DNA of 64,000 bases from Serendipita indica DSM 11827 (taxonomy: Eukaryota; Basidiomycota; Agaricomycetes; Sebacinales; Serendipitaceae), in NCBI GenBank assembly GCA_910890315.1, contig CAJVGD010000006.1, positions 248,001 through 312,000 of the forward strand, given 5' to 3'. Position 1 is the stretch's first letter. Each line of letters opens with the position of its first letter. Positions 31,204 through 43,438 of the stretch are shown here, piece by piece. Under the pieces are notes generated by a model. The model searched no databases. It worked only from the letters and a program-made list of their open reading frames with translations, and had not been told where the DNA came from. The translations under genes and the position numbers were made by a program.

Positions 31204-33745
31204 ATGGCTACATTTAGTCTCCCAGCCAAAGATGTAGACGAATGGAATTTGAACCCAACTGTCACCTATCGACATGTACTTTCTCAGTCAACCGGTGTTC
31301 AGTGAGACGAGTCTATTGTAAAAGCCCATTATTTCTCACCTCGTACGCAGTAACGCCTTGTCAGAAGACTTGCTCGACTTTGAAATTGCCTGATGACCCT
31401 CTAGGCGGACAATTGGTCTTTGCGATCTAGACTGCTTCTATGCACAGTGCGAGCAAAGGCGTCTCGGGATTGATCCAGGTAACGTGTCTACTTCCTTCGG
31501 AGCTTAAGCATCCATTAATTGCCAGAAGCCCTTCCCATCGTCGTTTTACAGTGGGACATGCTAGTACGCCCGATAACCGGAGGCTTACGCCCGTCTTAAG
31601 CATTTCAAAGATAGCAGTTAATTATCCAGCACGAGAATTTGGCATCAAAAGAATGACAAAGGTGAGTATAAACTTTGCTTTAAAACATAGGGTCTTATGC
31701 GCCTCTTTAGCTTCCGGACGCCAAGAAGATGTGCCCAAATCTGGTCGTAGTCCACGTTGCGACGTATAAAGACGGAGAAAGTGAACCGAAATATCATCCA
31801 GATCCCAATAACAAGACGCACAAAGTATCCTTGGACCTATACCGACGGGAAAGTAACAAGATTCTCAATGTGTTCAAGACTACTTTACCCACGGCGGAAA
31901 TTGGTACCCAGAAACTTGCTTAATTAAACGGAATCTCACGCGTCATAGAAAAGGCGAGCATCGACGAGTCGTTCGTCGACTTCACGCGACCCATTCAGCA
32001 AATCCTGCTCGAGAGATATCCAGAGCTAGCGTCGCCTCCCCCAGACTCGCCACTGAACCTCGATACTCCTCTGCCTCCACCTCCAGCGCGACTTGAATGG
32101 CACAAGTCGTCAGTTTGGGTACCAGTCAATCCTGAAGCGGAAAAAGGAACGGAATCAAGTGAAGGACCACAACAGGAGCAGGATTCTACTCCAGCTACAT
32201 GGCACGACGTCGCACTTTCGATAGCTGCTGAACTGCTAGACAATACCCGACGGGAGATTCGAGAGACTCTAGGATACACTACCAGCGCTGTAAGTACATT
32301 CTCATTAGGTTTCCTTTCTGAAGCTCCTTAGGGCATAGCACGAAACAAATTCCTAGCCAAGGTATGTTCTTACCCCTCTTTCGATCCTGTTCTCAGAGCA
32401 TATAGCTCGTCGCCTCGTACAAGAAGCCGAACAGTCAGGTTTGAGAGGATCTTCGAGGCGAGAATGCAGCTCATTGGTTGATCCAGAGTGTTCTCAGAAA
32501 CGCCGCCATTCCCAACTACTTGCGTCCTTTGCCATTCCAGAAGGTAGGCTGGCATGATTCAATTCCTTGTCAAGAAGATAACAATATCCAGATCCGCTTT
32601 CTTGGAGGGAAGTTGGGAACGATCCTCGCCGAGGAATACGAGGCGAAGACTGTCGGGGAACTTTTGTGAGCTATGATACAAGCATAGCTTCTTATTCTGA
32701 CCCAGAATTTAGATACATCGATTTAGGTGAGCACATGCTGCCTCGAGGAGGTGGGATCTGAGGCAGGGTAGCCGAGATGCAAAGAAAATTTGGCCCAGAG
32801 TCACTTTGGGTATACCAGGTCTTTCGGTAAGCAATAAACTGTTTAATACAGTCATTAACAACAGGCAGAGGTATCGATATTGGAGAAGGTGAGCTTCTTC
32901 AAGGTTGTACTTCGCATTCTGACACTTCTTTAGTCAAGGAGAAACCCCCGTCAATAAGAGCATGTTAGCGTCGAAGAATTTGCCAAAACCGATCAGGCAA
33001 GATGGCGACGTCCTTCAATGGGTGCGGGTTCTCTGTTCTGAACTCGCGGTTCGGCTTCTTGAAGCACGAGAAACTGGAACAGTGTGGCCGAAGACGATTG
33101 CTTTACATACTAAACAAGGTGAGCATCTTGGTATCTTCTCCGCTTTCAGTCTCTCTAACCTTGACAGCGGGTGACAGTGCCTCAAAATCGAAGCAGACAC
33201 CTTTCCCGTTTGTCCGGGATCTTACAGGAGATGTTATTGTCGCTGCTGTAATGAAGCTCTGGAAAGAACTGCACACCAGCGACGCCGAACGGGCAGCAAA
33301 CCCGAACGTACCGAAAATGAAGATTATCAATATTGCCGTCTCGTTCAATGGCGTGGAGACACTCGAGCAAGGACAGCGCAACATAGCAGGATTCTTTGGG
33401 GGCCCTGCGAGCAAAGGTGCCTCCTCATCCAAGCTTATTGCACAGGAAAAAAAATCACATGAAGATGATTCAAACGCATCTCCGTTGACGTACAAATGTC
33501 CAACTTGCTCAAAGGTCCTCTCGGTGCTGAGTGTCGAAGGAGACGACGAAGATACTCGTGCAGCCAGGCTAGAAGCTGTCAAAGCAGAACACGAAGATTT
33601 CCACTTTGCCCAACGACTTTCACGGCAAGAAACGATTAAGTTGGGGGCCGGTAGTGGAAAGCGTCGCATAAGTCCTGCACGGCGAGGACCTCCCTCTAAA
33701 AAGAGGAAAGAACCAGGCATCGAGAGTTTCTTCAAAAAGAAGTAG
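31204..33745 (+). CDS. RAD30: DNA polymerase eta (Y family), with UBZ zinc finger and PIP box
   Basis: Start MATFSLPAKDVDEWNLNP; the next exon contains TIGLCDLDCFYAQCE (motif I, metal-binding Asp). YPAREFGIKRMTK, HVATYKDGE and KTHKVSLDLYRRESNKIL follow, then EKASIDESFVDFT (the catalytic S-I-D-E), a Pro-rich insert, LGYTTSAGIARNKFLAK (thumb) and IRFLGGKLGTILAEEY (helix-hairpin-helix LGGKLG of Pol eta). The little-finger region leads to TYKCPTCSKVLSV and AEHEDFHFAQRL, a ubiquitin-binding zinc finger, and a terminal GIESFFKKK (PCNA-binding PIP box). LGGKLG and YKDGE distinguish it from Pol kappa and iota. Role: error-free bypass of UV dimers at stalled forks. Many 45-55-base introns, so some boundaries in 32300-33000 are approximate. 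The UBZ loop is unusually long (see findings). Confidence 0.9.
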
Positions 33746-33855
33746 CCAACGATTGGATATCCGTTGATTTATTGATAATGCTATACTGAGAAGAACTTAT
33801 ACAAATATCGATACAAATGTCGTAATATGCCTGAAGCTGGTGAAGGACCTGCTGC

Positions 33856-36800
33856 TCAAGCCGCGCCCTCTTGTGCGGTAAGCTTAGTCGTAGTTGCCCG
33901 TTTCGGTCGCTCCGAGGGTGGTAGATCGTCGATGTAGACGATTCTAGTGACGACGACTTGTTCATGAGGTAGATTGGGAATGGGAATATCCGCTTCGGTG
34001 ACATTCCCAAGAGGATCAAGTAACACCTAAGGCCGTGGTCAACCAAAACTTCTTAGACGAAGGGCACAAATACCTGAGTAGTGAGTGATCTTTTCCCTAG
34101 GGCGACGCTCTTGGATAATTCTGCGCGTTTCCGAATGCCCTCAAAGTTGTTTGCGTCCATCTCGAAGCGTTGAAGAAGATTAGTGCTCCACTTGACGCGC
34201 TTTTTAATCCGGAGTTGATCATGGCCGTCGAGGTCCATGCCCTCCGATTCTTGTCGTGGCTTGGTGGGTGTTTTATACTCTTCGTCGTCTCCGGCTGCTC
34301 TGGGATGTTTCTTCGCTTCTCCCTCAGTGTCGCTTGGTTCTACTGGTTCCTGCTTTGCCGTCCGTCTCGCGGCTCGCTCACCTCTTTCCTTCTCCTGTTC
34401 CGTCTTCTTTTTATCGAGTAGAGTCTTGACTCTCGTTGTGGGGCTAGCGGGTCGTTTGCCTTCGCGCATTACAATTTGAGTTTCCACCGTCGAACAGATG
34501 TATTGCTGATTTCGAAGTGTATTGGCATTGGTGAGGTTTCGCAAAGAAGTAGGGTCCAAGGGCATCATCATTGGTCGGGTCATAGTGCGCCCTCGTCCCT
34601 TGACGCGGGATGTTACAGGGAAAATCCCCAATGATGGCGCCGTCGCAGCAAATTCGGGAATTGTAGTCCATTCCGTGCAGCTTCTGATGATAAATCTTTA
34701 CTCGGCGGCTTCAAACGTTCCTTGGGAGGTGGCGGAGGTGTAATTACCGGCACAGAGGTCGGCGGAGACCGCGCGCGACTCTCAACTGTTGTGTCCATAG
34801 GATCCTCAATAAGGCTGTCCGGTCGTGTTCGTATACGGGGCTGTGGAGGGCGAAGTATGACAGCATCTGGAGGAAGTTCGTCGGTGGCGCGTTGCAAGGA
34901 TGCTCCTTGTGCCTGCTGATTCGCAGCTGCTCGCCCTCTTCGAGTCTTGATCGGAGATATAGGAGGTGGCGGCGGTGGTTGAAGAACCTAGATGGATTGA
35001 GATCGTTGAGTACGAGGCGAGAACCGTCAATTTACCTTTGGTGCGGTTGGAGCAGGGAGGGGTGGAGGAGAAATTACTGCGTTTTTTGTAAGAGCCTTGG
35101 GCTTTGGTAGTCGTGATATGGGCCGTGCATACGGCTTCGACGATCCCGGTCTAGGGATTTTGCTCGCTACCCCGGTGGATGCGCCTCTTAGAGTCGATTG
35201 TGTGCGACCTTGAGATATAATAGGTGCAGTCGACAATGTAGAGACTGACGGATTGTCTGTCGAGGTGCAAGGTGATTTCTCGATGAAATATTGGTGCTTA
35301 TTGGCGAATACTGGCACCGGTAGACGTGAGGGGGTAGTTGGATTCGGAACCAGTGTCCTTGACAAGTGAGCCGAGGCAGATGGTTGAGGAGTGATGGGAA
35401 ATGGGAGTCGAGAGGGCGAGAGAGGAACAACAAGAGGAGCGAGCGAGTCTTGATTGTTAGGTGACCCCGTGGACTGAAAATTTAACCGTGGCCGTGTAGG
35501 CGTCCGGGCGGGTGAACGTATCGCCAGCATAGTCATAACGGCTGCGTTGCGATCTGCTCGTTGTGTTGGCGTCATGATACGCATTTCCATAGATCCTGCG
35601 TCCGAGTCGTTTTCCTCTTGTATATCGTCTCCACTACCCTCCGACGGCGTCTTTTCTCCCTTAGGAGTCTCAAACGTGAGCACTTTACTTTGAGGCTCTG
35701 TGTATGTCCCATTCGATAGCCTATCGAGAAGAAATGTCTGCGTCGGAGACAGTGATGTCAATCTCAGCAAGCTAGGCTGAGGTGTTTCTCCTGGAGCTGT
35801 GGGCGCCGAGAATGGCACGGTTTGGAGTCGTACTGGCGAGAGGATGGGTTGCGACAGAGCTGGGATAGGGCTCGCGAACAGAGAGGAAGATTCTGCGGTT
35901 GATAGTAGTGGTTGCGATTGCAATTGAATGTTTGTTGCAGAGGTGGACATGGTCGGCTCTTCGTCCAGTTCCATATCAACTCCCTCTTTGCTCGCTTCTG
36001 AGCTCTCCACCCTTGGCTCACTATTCAACGAGGTGTGAATTCCCGTTGGATTGGGTTCGGCCGCGAAAGTAGAGTGCGTTTCAATCGCCAAGTTGCTTGT
36101 CATCGCTTCCTCCGTTATATCCTTTGTTGCGGTGACTGGTTGGGTTCGAAAAGGCGATGATGACCGAGACAGGAATATTGAAGGAGAAGGAAGCGGTGTT
36201 GAGAAGATGTACGTCGACCCTGATTTCATTGGCGTAAACTGGAGTCGGGGAGGCACTGAGTTCACTGGCGCGGTCTCAGTTGGGGTGATGGACGTCCTGA
36301 GTAAAGTTTGCTTTGGAGTATTAAACTCTGGTTTGTTCTGAAATGGAGTAGATATTCGTGGTGATCTCCTGGGCGTGAATGCCAACGTTGGTTTAAGCGG
36401 CTCTGTGACAGATATGGGCGATTCTGTATACTTATGAGTGAGCAGAACGATGACACAGGCTGTCGAAAAATGTACCTTCTGTGTCTGTTCCCTTGCCAGG
36501 TAGTGTCATGATTTGTTGCGGAGTGCCTTGCTCCCAAGCTGGAGTTGCTGTTGTATAGCATAAGAATATAGTTAAACCCTTCTTAGAGGACGAAAATGCT
36601 CGTACAAGGTCTATTTGCCACATCTGTGACGAGACCACGACCAGGTGTCCGTCCAAGAGGTGTGCCGGGTGTTGGACTTGCGAGATCAAAGTCAGTATCG
36701 TGGTTCAAAATCATTTCAACATCGTTGATAGATGCAGAGATCGTGTCATCGCTCATAACACTGTCTCGTGTAGGGGAGTCTACATGAATCAATGAGCTAC

Positions 36801-37004
36801 AAGAACGACGCCACAAGATTCGCGAACCAAAAGGGCAATTTAGCGTATATAGTCCTTTTTGACGCGCGCCACAGCGCGTCGACAGAATAGAGAGGACAAC
36901 TCACTGGTCGGATCCGAGGAGCTCCAGGCCACAGGCGTTTGAGGCGTGCCTGCTTCATTTACTCCAAGCTCCTGTGAAGAACTAATGACGGGAGTAGATT
37001 CCAT
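33856..37004 (-). CDS. Large Ser/Thr/Pro-rich protein of unknown function
   Basis: Start ATG 37004 (MESTPVISSSQELGVN); the next exon reads TRDSVMSDDTISASINDVEM. The bulk is one long open exon (36385 to about 35033) rich in SP and TP dipeptides (for example RSPARTPTRPRLNF, ITPTETAPVNSVPPR), with basic Pro-rich end SRLPKPKALTKNAV. A polyproline segment (PPPPPKERLKPPS) and a charged part with KR-rich sequence (KTLLDKKKTEQEKERGER) follow; the last exon reads DPLGNVTEADIPIPNLP and ends KLTAQEGAA at 33856. Mostly predicted disordered, with many potential CDK-type sites and nuclear-localisation-like basic runs. No domain recognised; a nuclear cell-cycle or cytoskeletal regulator is a guess. Stop is about 110 bases from the convergent DNA polymerase eta stop. 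Confidence 0.6.
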
Positions 37005-37277
37005 CAAAGCCAGTCGCGTCTGGGCGCGTCGTTTGCAAAGTCACGCTGGCCTGTTCACTCGAAAACCGGAATAAGACGGGCAATGTGTATCGTAGAAATC
37101 TCAACAGGACGTTCGTTATATGTTCGTGATGTTGAATTGTGGACGCGCTGTCTTTTTACGGAAATGCAAGAGCGAGAGGCAGTCCAAGCTTGGTTCGTAT
37201 GTATCAGCGCCAACTGTATTACCCAGTCGACTGTACAAGAAACGCACTCCAAGAAATCTCCAACATTGCTAGGTTGT

Positions 37278-39183
37278 TCATTCGACAGGAGGAACACCGT
37301 TTGGTTCCGTGCCTTCGTCTTCCTGGCCACCTTCCATACTGTGTTCGTCAACAAGATTGGCAATAATCTTAGCCTGAACATCGAGCGTCGATCTCATCAA
37401 ATTCATCTCTTCTTTCTGTGACTTAAGCTCTGCCTTCAACTAGGGGGATATGAGCCACAAGTCGAATCATAAAGCCGAGGGAGAAGATCACCTTCATCAA
37501 TTCTTTCTCGGCAGCATGGAAACGCGACAGCTTCCTTTCAAGACTGCTGACTTTGTCTTCGAGTGTACGCAGGGTGTGCTTTTCTCGGTGACTCTTTCCC
37601 ATTTCGTCCTCGAATTCGACCTTGCGCGACGACTTTCGGGTTTCCTTTTCTGTCGCGTGCTTTGTGCTCGACAATTTAGAACCCGAAGACCCCTCTGGTT
37701 GAGTCCCAGTTGCGGCAGCATCTGGCTCGCGTGTGCCCACACCGGGTTGACCATTCTCCTTGTCATGAGATGCAGATCCAAACTTGGTGTTGGACGCATT
37801 GATCTTTGTAGTCAACGTTCCAACCCAAATCTTTTGCAAAATGGAGGCCATTTCTTCAAAGTCGCCATGGATCCTCTTCTCCAACGCCAGCCTTCTCGTA
37901 CGAATTGTGTGAAGAGTCTCTAATAGTGCGTGATGAGCGAGTTGCGGCCCATCGACGACGCCTTGGCCGTTTATATCCGTCGCTTCTGGCACTAACGTAT
38001 CCTCAGAGGTTTCGCCCACTTGAGAAGCCGAACGCTGTGGTCGCTTCCTTGGATCTATAGATTTGGTCGGAGAGAGCTGGACGGTGGGATGTTCGAGGGG
38101 TGGAGCACCATGTGCGGGTTGACCCACAGAAGCGGCGAGGGCCCGTGGCAGGTCAAATCTTGCTGCAAGGGATTCAAAAGCTTCCAACTTGAGCGATTCG
38201 TCGTCATATGTCTTTTTAGCATCGATCAGTCGAACGTGCACCTTCGTCAATTCGCTGGGATCTAATGAGTACGGTCGAATTTGAGCAGTCAAAAATGTAC
38301 CTTATAAGTGTCGTCACAGTCATTGAGCTTTCAGTATGGGGTAAGGCGTCTGCCTTGGACCAAGCGGCTCGAATTCGGTCCTGCACAGTCTCTTCCATTG
38401 GAAACGAGAGATCCTTACTCATACCGTCGGATTCAACAGGCTCAGGCGGCACAATTAAAGGTTCCTAGTTCGGTCTTAGAGAGTGAGCGTTAAGAGTGTA
38501 GTACATACCGTGGGTTTCTCTGCGTTTCCTCTATTCTTCGGTGGTGGAACGTCATGTCCGGTAGCCCCTTGGCACTAGTCAGTAAAGTGAGCAGCTCTCA
38601 ACTTGGTGCGCCATACATAGCTTGCTGGGCCCAGGAGGAATACCGTTGGATCCGGTGACAGGAGGATCATCTCTCATGTCGCTGTGTCCTGGAGAGCGAT
38701 CACGAGAATCTTCATATCCCCTCTCCTTCCTAGTGATCAAATATTCGTCCTTGAATCGCTTCGGTGGTGGAGAGCGGCCCCGAAACATTTCGTAAGGAGA
38801 ACGAATCCTGGGGGGCGGGGAACGATCAGGTGAAGAGCGCATGCGTTTCCTCAAGAAAGAGGGCGAAGGATGTGACCATGATGAGTCTAGGGGTTTCGGA
38901 TCTAAACCAGGCCAGTTTTTCTGACCACCGATTAGGAGCGGAAGTTGCTGTGACAGGTGGAAACATACATCATATGGATGAATAAACCTGTTCTTTATGA
39001 GTACAAAGAAAGAGTATATGAAAACGCATTACCTGCACGCGCCACCGTCTGCACAATACGGGTAGATGCTTCTTCCATCAGCGTCGTAATACTATATGTG
39101 ATCAGTCGAACAGAGAGGTGTAAATTCAAGCTCACTCTGCAGCGCACAATCTTGTAGGGAACATTCTCTCGATGCCTGGACAT
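37278..39183 (-). CDS. CCCH zinc-finger protein with RS-like and coiled-coil regions
   Basis: Start MSRHRENVPYKIVRC; across three short introns the frame continues RYYDADGRSIYPYCADGG, ACR, FIHPYD, KNWPGLDPKPLDSSW. This gives C-x14-C-x5-C-x3-H, a CCCH finger of the CRYYDxDG..CRFxHP type. Next comes an Arg/Ser/Pro-rich part (RSSPDRSPPPRIRSP, RGYEDSRDRSPGHSD), then PPEPVESDGMSKDLSFP and a helical region, a Ser/Glu-rich linker and a C-terminal coiled coil (LRTLEDKVSSLERKLSRFH, KAELKSQKEEMNLMRS), ending at 37278. CCCH plus RS-like sequence suggests a nuclear RNA-processing factor. The finger is invisible unless the first introns are removed. An upstream in-frame ATG at 39207 is possible. I do not recognise a named orthologue. 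Confidence 0.7.
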
Positions 39184-39473
39184 TGCGGGAGGCTCCAACC
39201 GCTCCAAAGCGACACTTTATCGCAGATAAAGACATAAGAAAAGGGCAAGGAATGGACAGAGACCTGTCAGTGGCAGTGAGACAGCGGTTCTCGACCGTGG
39301 ATCCTCAAAGCTACGCGTCTCGCGTGACTTGAGATGGATTGGAACGCAAAGCGGACGTTTGAAATATTTGTAGCATTATTCTGGATAGGCCGGTTATTCC
39401 TGGTCGACAGCGTCACACGTCAAGTTAGGTTGGGCCACAGAGTTGAAGCTTGACCATCTCCTTGATCGTCCTA

Positions 39474-40866
39474 ATGGCTACAAACGACCTTCTTCGTCTC
39501 CCAGAACGCTCTGGAGGTATATTAAGCTTGATTTGGATATATATTTGCATGGCTAATGCTCATCTTCGCACACAGGCACCCATTATCTCCTCTCGTGAGT
39601 CTCTAGAAACGCACCCTCGCTCGTCGTTTGACAACTTTCCAGGCATATATGGGCCACCTCACTCATACGACAGCTCAGTGTCACCAAAGACTTCAACCCA
39701 GGTGCACAACCGACAAACTACATGAATCTTTCAGAGGAGAACCGCTCTGCAATCCAGTACCACATAAATCAACTCAATCGCAATTCGTTTGACCCTCGCC
39801 ACGCTGTCTGGGCCGTAAACAATGTCTACCTTCTCCGTGGGGAGCTCCTATTTGTCGCGGAGAACTTGACGGCCGTCCCCCGCCCACGTTCACGCAGAGG
39901 TCAGTATGCTCGTCACTCTCTCCGGCGTTTTCGCAACGCCTTTCTCTTCAAGAACGTGGGTACCCGACAAAACGGCAAGTGCCAATTGTCGACGCCTGTA
40001 AATAGCCGAGCGCTAACGGCACTAACGCTCGCTTCGCAATCCTTGGCGAGCTGTCGATTGACTCTTTGTGCGTGGCAGATCCCGTGCTCTGCTCCATCTG
40101 GCATCTGCCCCCGGGGATCTATACGAGGTCAAATCACAACTGGTCGTGACAGACGGGTTTCAACCAACAGACTCGGTATACCCCTACTTTTCAGTCACCA
40201 AGTTTTGGCGGAAGGCGATCAAGACTGAGCTGCAACGCCTCAACAATCATTCAGAAGACCTCAGAGATCATGCCTGGGCACTCGAATCGATTCATTCCGT
40301 TACTCAAGGCAAGCCAGCAGATGTCGTGGGCGTGATCATGGTCCTACGATGGATGAGTACCGAACCCGCCGATGCCCCGATGGCAGGCAATTATTCCCCG
40401 ATGGTCCACTCATCCAGACCGTCGCCGAGACAGTACGCACCTTATCAACTACTTCATCTACGCTTACTTATCAACCCTTTAGAGAGCCGGAGCGCGATAC
40501 GTAAGTCGCTTGTTGACATCGCCTTCTTTTTTTACTTTTTGACATCGGCATGCTGATCGTCTCGCGTAGTAATCTCCTTACGCTTCCACCATACTCTCTC
40601 TCATGATCATTGTTTTGCATGTACGACGACAAGTCTACAGTCCGTCACAGTCACGAGTTCAGTGCCCTATTTATGTCACACTCACGCTCCTTATCGAGTG
40701 CCGACCAGCGCCTGGTCATCGCTACGATCGAGTTCCCTCATGGCTCCAAAAATTCGCAAGACCAGCCACGGCAGTTGTATTGCATGTGAGTTCTGCCTGC
40801 AGACCCAAAGTATCGCTGACTTTTTTCAGATTTGTAAACTATTCGTCATGTCGTTTACCTGAATGA
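39474..40866 (+). CDS. Unrecognised protein, intron-rich
   Basis: MATNDLLRLPERSGG followed by consistent GT-AG introns gives SLIRQLSVTKDFNPGAQPTN, YMNLSEENRSAIQYHINQLN, DPRHAVWAVNNVYLLRGELLF, ILGELSIDSLCVADPVLCS, WHLPPGDLYEVKSQLVVTD, YPYFSVTKFWRKAIKTELQ and, after further introns, LVIATIEFPHGSKNSQDQ and YSSCRLPE with stop at 40866. Splice frames are mutually consistent, which supports a real gene. No signal peptide, membrane segment or known domain seen. Some middle exons (40000-40100) are uncertain. No functional call is made. Confidence 0.5.
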
Positions 40867-41524
40867 ATGGATAGCTACTTTACCCACGTAAAAGCCGCTG
40901 ATTTATGGATCTCAGAACTAGGGATATCTATCCATCGGATACGGACCGCTCACTTCGAATCAGGACCAAAGAGTCAACCCCGCTATCCTGAAGGCCCCAC
41001 GATGCGCGGGCTACTGATGTAGTTCGACGTGGTCATCTGTTCACTTCAATCTCCGGTGGGAGGCCCCAGTTTCACCCGCCCAATGAGACCATACGATGGA
41101 AGCATATCAGATGGCTACAAAGAGATTTTACGTCCACTTTTCACAGAAAGCTGACATCGTCGGTGCTAGAATTCGACGGTTAGCTTGGCTCTGGCCAGCA
41201 GTCGAATCTCTACTACATCACCGACCCCAGTGTTTATGGCGCCTACCCATACTACTCTTTCGACTAAGTTATTGCGCGAATTTTACCTTGGGCCCCTAAA
41301 TGGACACGTTTGTGTCCCTTTCGGGCGAGGTTTGACACCCGGGACGGCGCTTCGCCTTTCACTCACAGTCTGAAGACCGAGCGCCTCGAAATATGCCAAG
41401 TGGCATAGTGGCTTCAGCTAATCTATAAAAGGTCGCTCGTCTCGATCATGTCCCTCAAACCGAGTTATCCTAACCCCCTTGGTCACCTATCTTCGCCATC
41501 AGCCTCACGACTGCTTCTTTCGAT
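40867..41524. other. Intergenic region
   Basis: No supported gene or repeat. A run tctataaaagg (about 41422-41432) about 95 bases before the next start resembles a TATA box for the 41525 gene. Confidence 0.45.
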
Positions 41525-42723
41525 ATGGCTCAAACCTCTGGTATCGTACCTGTTGAGAAGCTTCCCTTGGCCGCTAGGAAGAACATTCGCGACGAGTTCG
41601 ACGCAAATATTGGCAATCTCATCAACGCCGTCAGCGATCTTCTTGGACAACCGTACAAACTTGAAGTTAACTTTCACCTCTTCTACGCATATGCTGTCGC
41701 TGCAGACAGCTCGTGGGTCAAGAGTAGCCCAGGAGTGGCTGCCTTCAACTATTTCGAGAGCTTTCACACCTATCTCAAGGATTTTACAGAGGAAGTAAGT
41801 AGACTTTGCTGCTGCGTGAAACGATCTGACATTCTCTAGGGCACCTATACGGATGCTGTGGAGGTACGACGCTTACTATATATCAGCCCTAGTCGGAAGC
41901 TGATTTGCTTCCCACTGAACAGGCATTCAATGAACTCGTGACTGAGCGTCGTATTTCTCTCCAGGCTGACCCGAGCGTAACCTACTCCGACTGCAGAGTC
42001 AGAGACGGTGCATTCGAACTTACTTTTTCCTCTACCTCACCTGGAGTCAATGTCAGCTATGCATGCCAGGAGATGCCCAAACGATTTGATGAAGGTTCGT
42101 GTTCCGCCTGATCTTTGACTATCGCGTTCAACGTTGCTAGGTCTGTTTGCCAAAGACCCAGACGCGCTTCCAATGATCGCCAAGCGGAATATCCGGGATG
42201 AATTTGAGCGTAAAAAGGAAGGGCTACTTGCCCGATTCAAAGAGGAGCTTCTTGGTGCCGATGTCGGGCTCATGGCCGACTATACAGCCATCTGGAAGAC
42301 TCTTGTCGCCGGGAACAAGGCTAGTGAACCTCCTTTGCGACTGGAGTCGCCATGCTGATCCTTCTCAGATCAACTCTGATGTCAACTTGGAGTATTCCAC
42401 ACAAAACTTTGGCAGGGTCCTTTATAGCTACTTCGACGGTCTCGCGAGCCAGATGAAGTCTAAGCTTGTACGTGTGTTTCATATGCTCGACGATGGCTAC
42501 TTAGGTTCCTTCATAGAACAAGGACGATATGATGGTTGAAGGGTTCATAGAGGCTGTTCCGACCTTACAGCTCTGTGTAGAAGTCGCACCTCAGGACTAC
42601 AGTCTCAAGAACAGCTACCACGAGATCGAGATCAAGGATGGTAAATTTATCATCCGCACCACCCCAAGATATTTTGGCACAAACAGTGATTCCGCCGCCC
42701 AGGATATCGTAGACCTCCTTTAA
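41525..42723 (+). CDS. Unrecognised protein with internally duplicated domain
   Basis: Start MAQTSGIVPVEKLPLAARKN. First copy: LPLAARKNIRDEFDANIGNL, a helix HLFYAYAVAADSSWV, then after introns VTERRISLQADPSVTYSD and VRDGAFELTFSSTSPGVN. Second copy: LPMIAKRNIRDEFERKKEGL, ADYTAIWKTLVAGNK, then ECTL-like strands with CVEVAPQDYSLKNSYHEIE and IKDGKFIIRTTPRYFGTNS; stop at 42723. KNIRDEF/RNIRDEF and the DGxFxxxxT strand block recur in the same order, so each copy is about 150-170 residues. Introns at about 41792-41840, 41863-41923, 42094-42140 and 42320-42470 keep frame. No signal peptide. Could be a lineage-specific cytosolic or pore/lectin-like fold; I make no functional claim. Confidence 0.6.
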
Positions 42724-43438
42724 ATCTGTATCCACTAGTGCGATGCCATTCGTGCAAAATCTGGAGGAAATTGATGGACATTGACTAATTGTTCCCGACC
42801 ATTACAGCTACTATGGTCTTCTCAGTGGATGCAGTAGAACAAAACAGCGTCAGCAACATCCATTCCACCTCGTTTGGCGTCTTAATCGAGTACATCACGG
42901 AAGGGTCGACAGGAAATGAAAGGAGCCGATGCTAGACGATATAAACAACTCTTTTCGTTCCTCTGAACCAAACTCTGGATGCTATTTGATGGGCTTCCAG
43001 AGTCAGATCGGGCCTGGATCGTGACCCAACAGTGCCCGTATGACAAACGGTCATAAGGTTGACTGAACAAGCGGAGAAGACAGTGCAGGAATATGCGGGT
43101 TGTTCGATATTCCTACGCGAGTGAGAGGACCGTGGCGGAACCGAGCGAGCGCGGGTGGCTTTAACCGCGTTCACTTCTTGATTTGCGCCACCACCACCAT
43201 TTGGTCGTAGACGTATTTGTCCCATAAAAGTTTTGGATATGTGGGCCTCGACCGTGACACAATAGTGACATCGGCGGCGATGACCACGTACTGACACCCG
43301 GTCTCAAATATGGTTAATAAGTTCCGCTGTGCTATACTTAAAGTCTTGGCGTGCTCTAGACTATGCCCATTCTCCCAAATCCCAATCCCAATCCACACTG
43401 ACCGAACACAAGATCATTGGTAAAATTGATCTTATACG
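42724..43438. other. Intergenic region
   Basis: Open stretches on the minus strand (42882-43400) have no recognisable domain and no splice logic. No gene supported. Confidence 0.4.

Noticed and set aside
33103-33735. 210-codon open frame antisense to the DNA polymerase eta C terminus
   Set aside because: It overlaps the UBZ/PIP coding exon completely and shows no domain.
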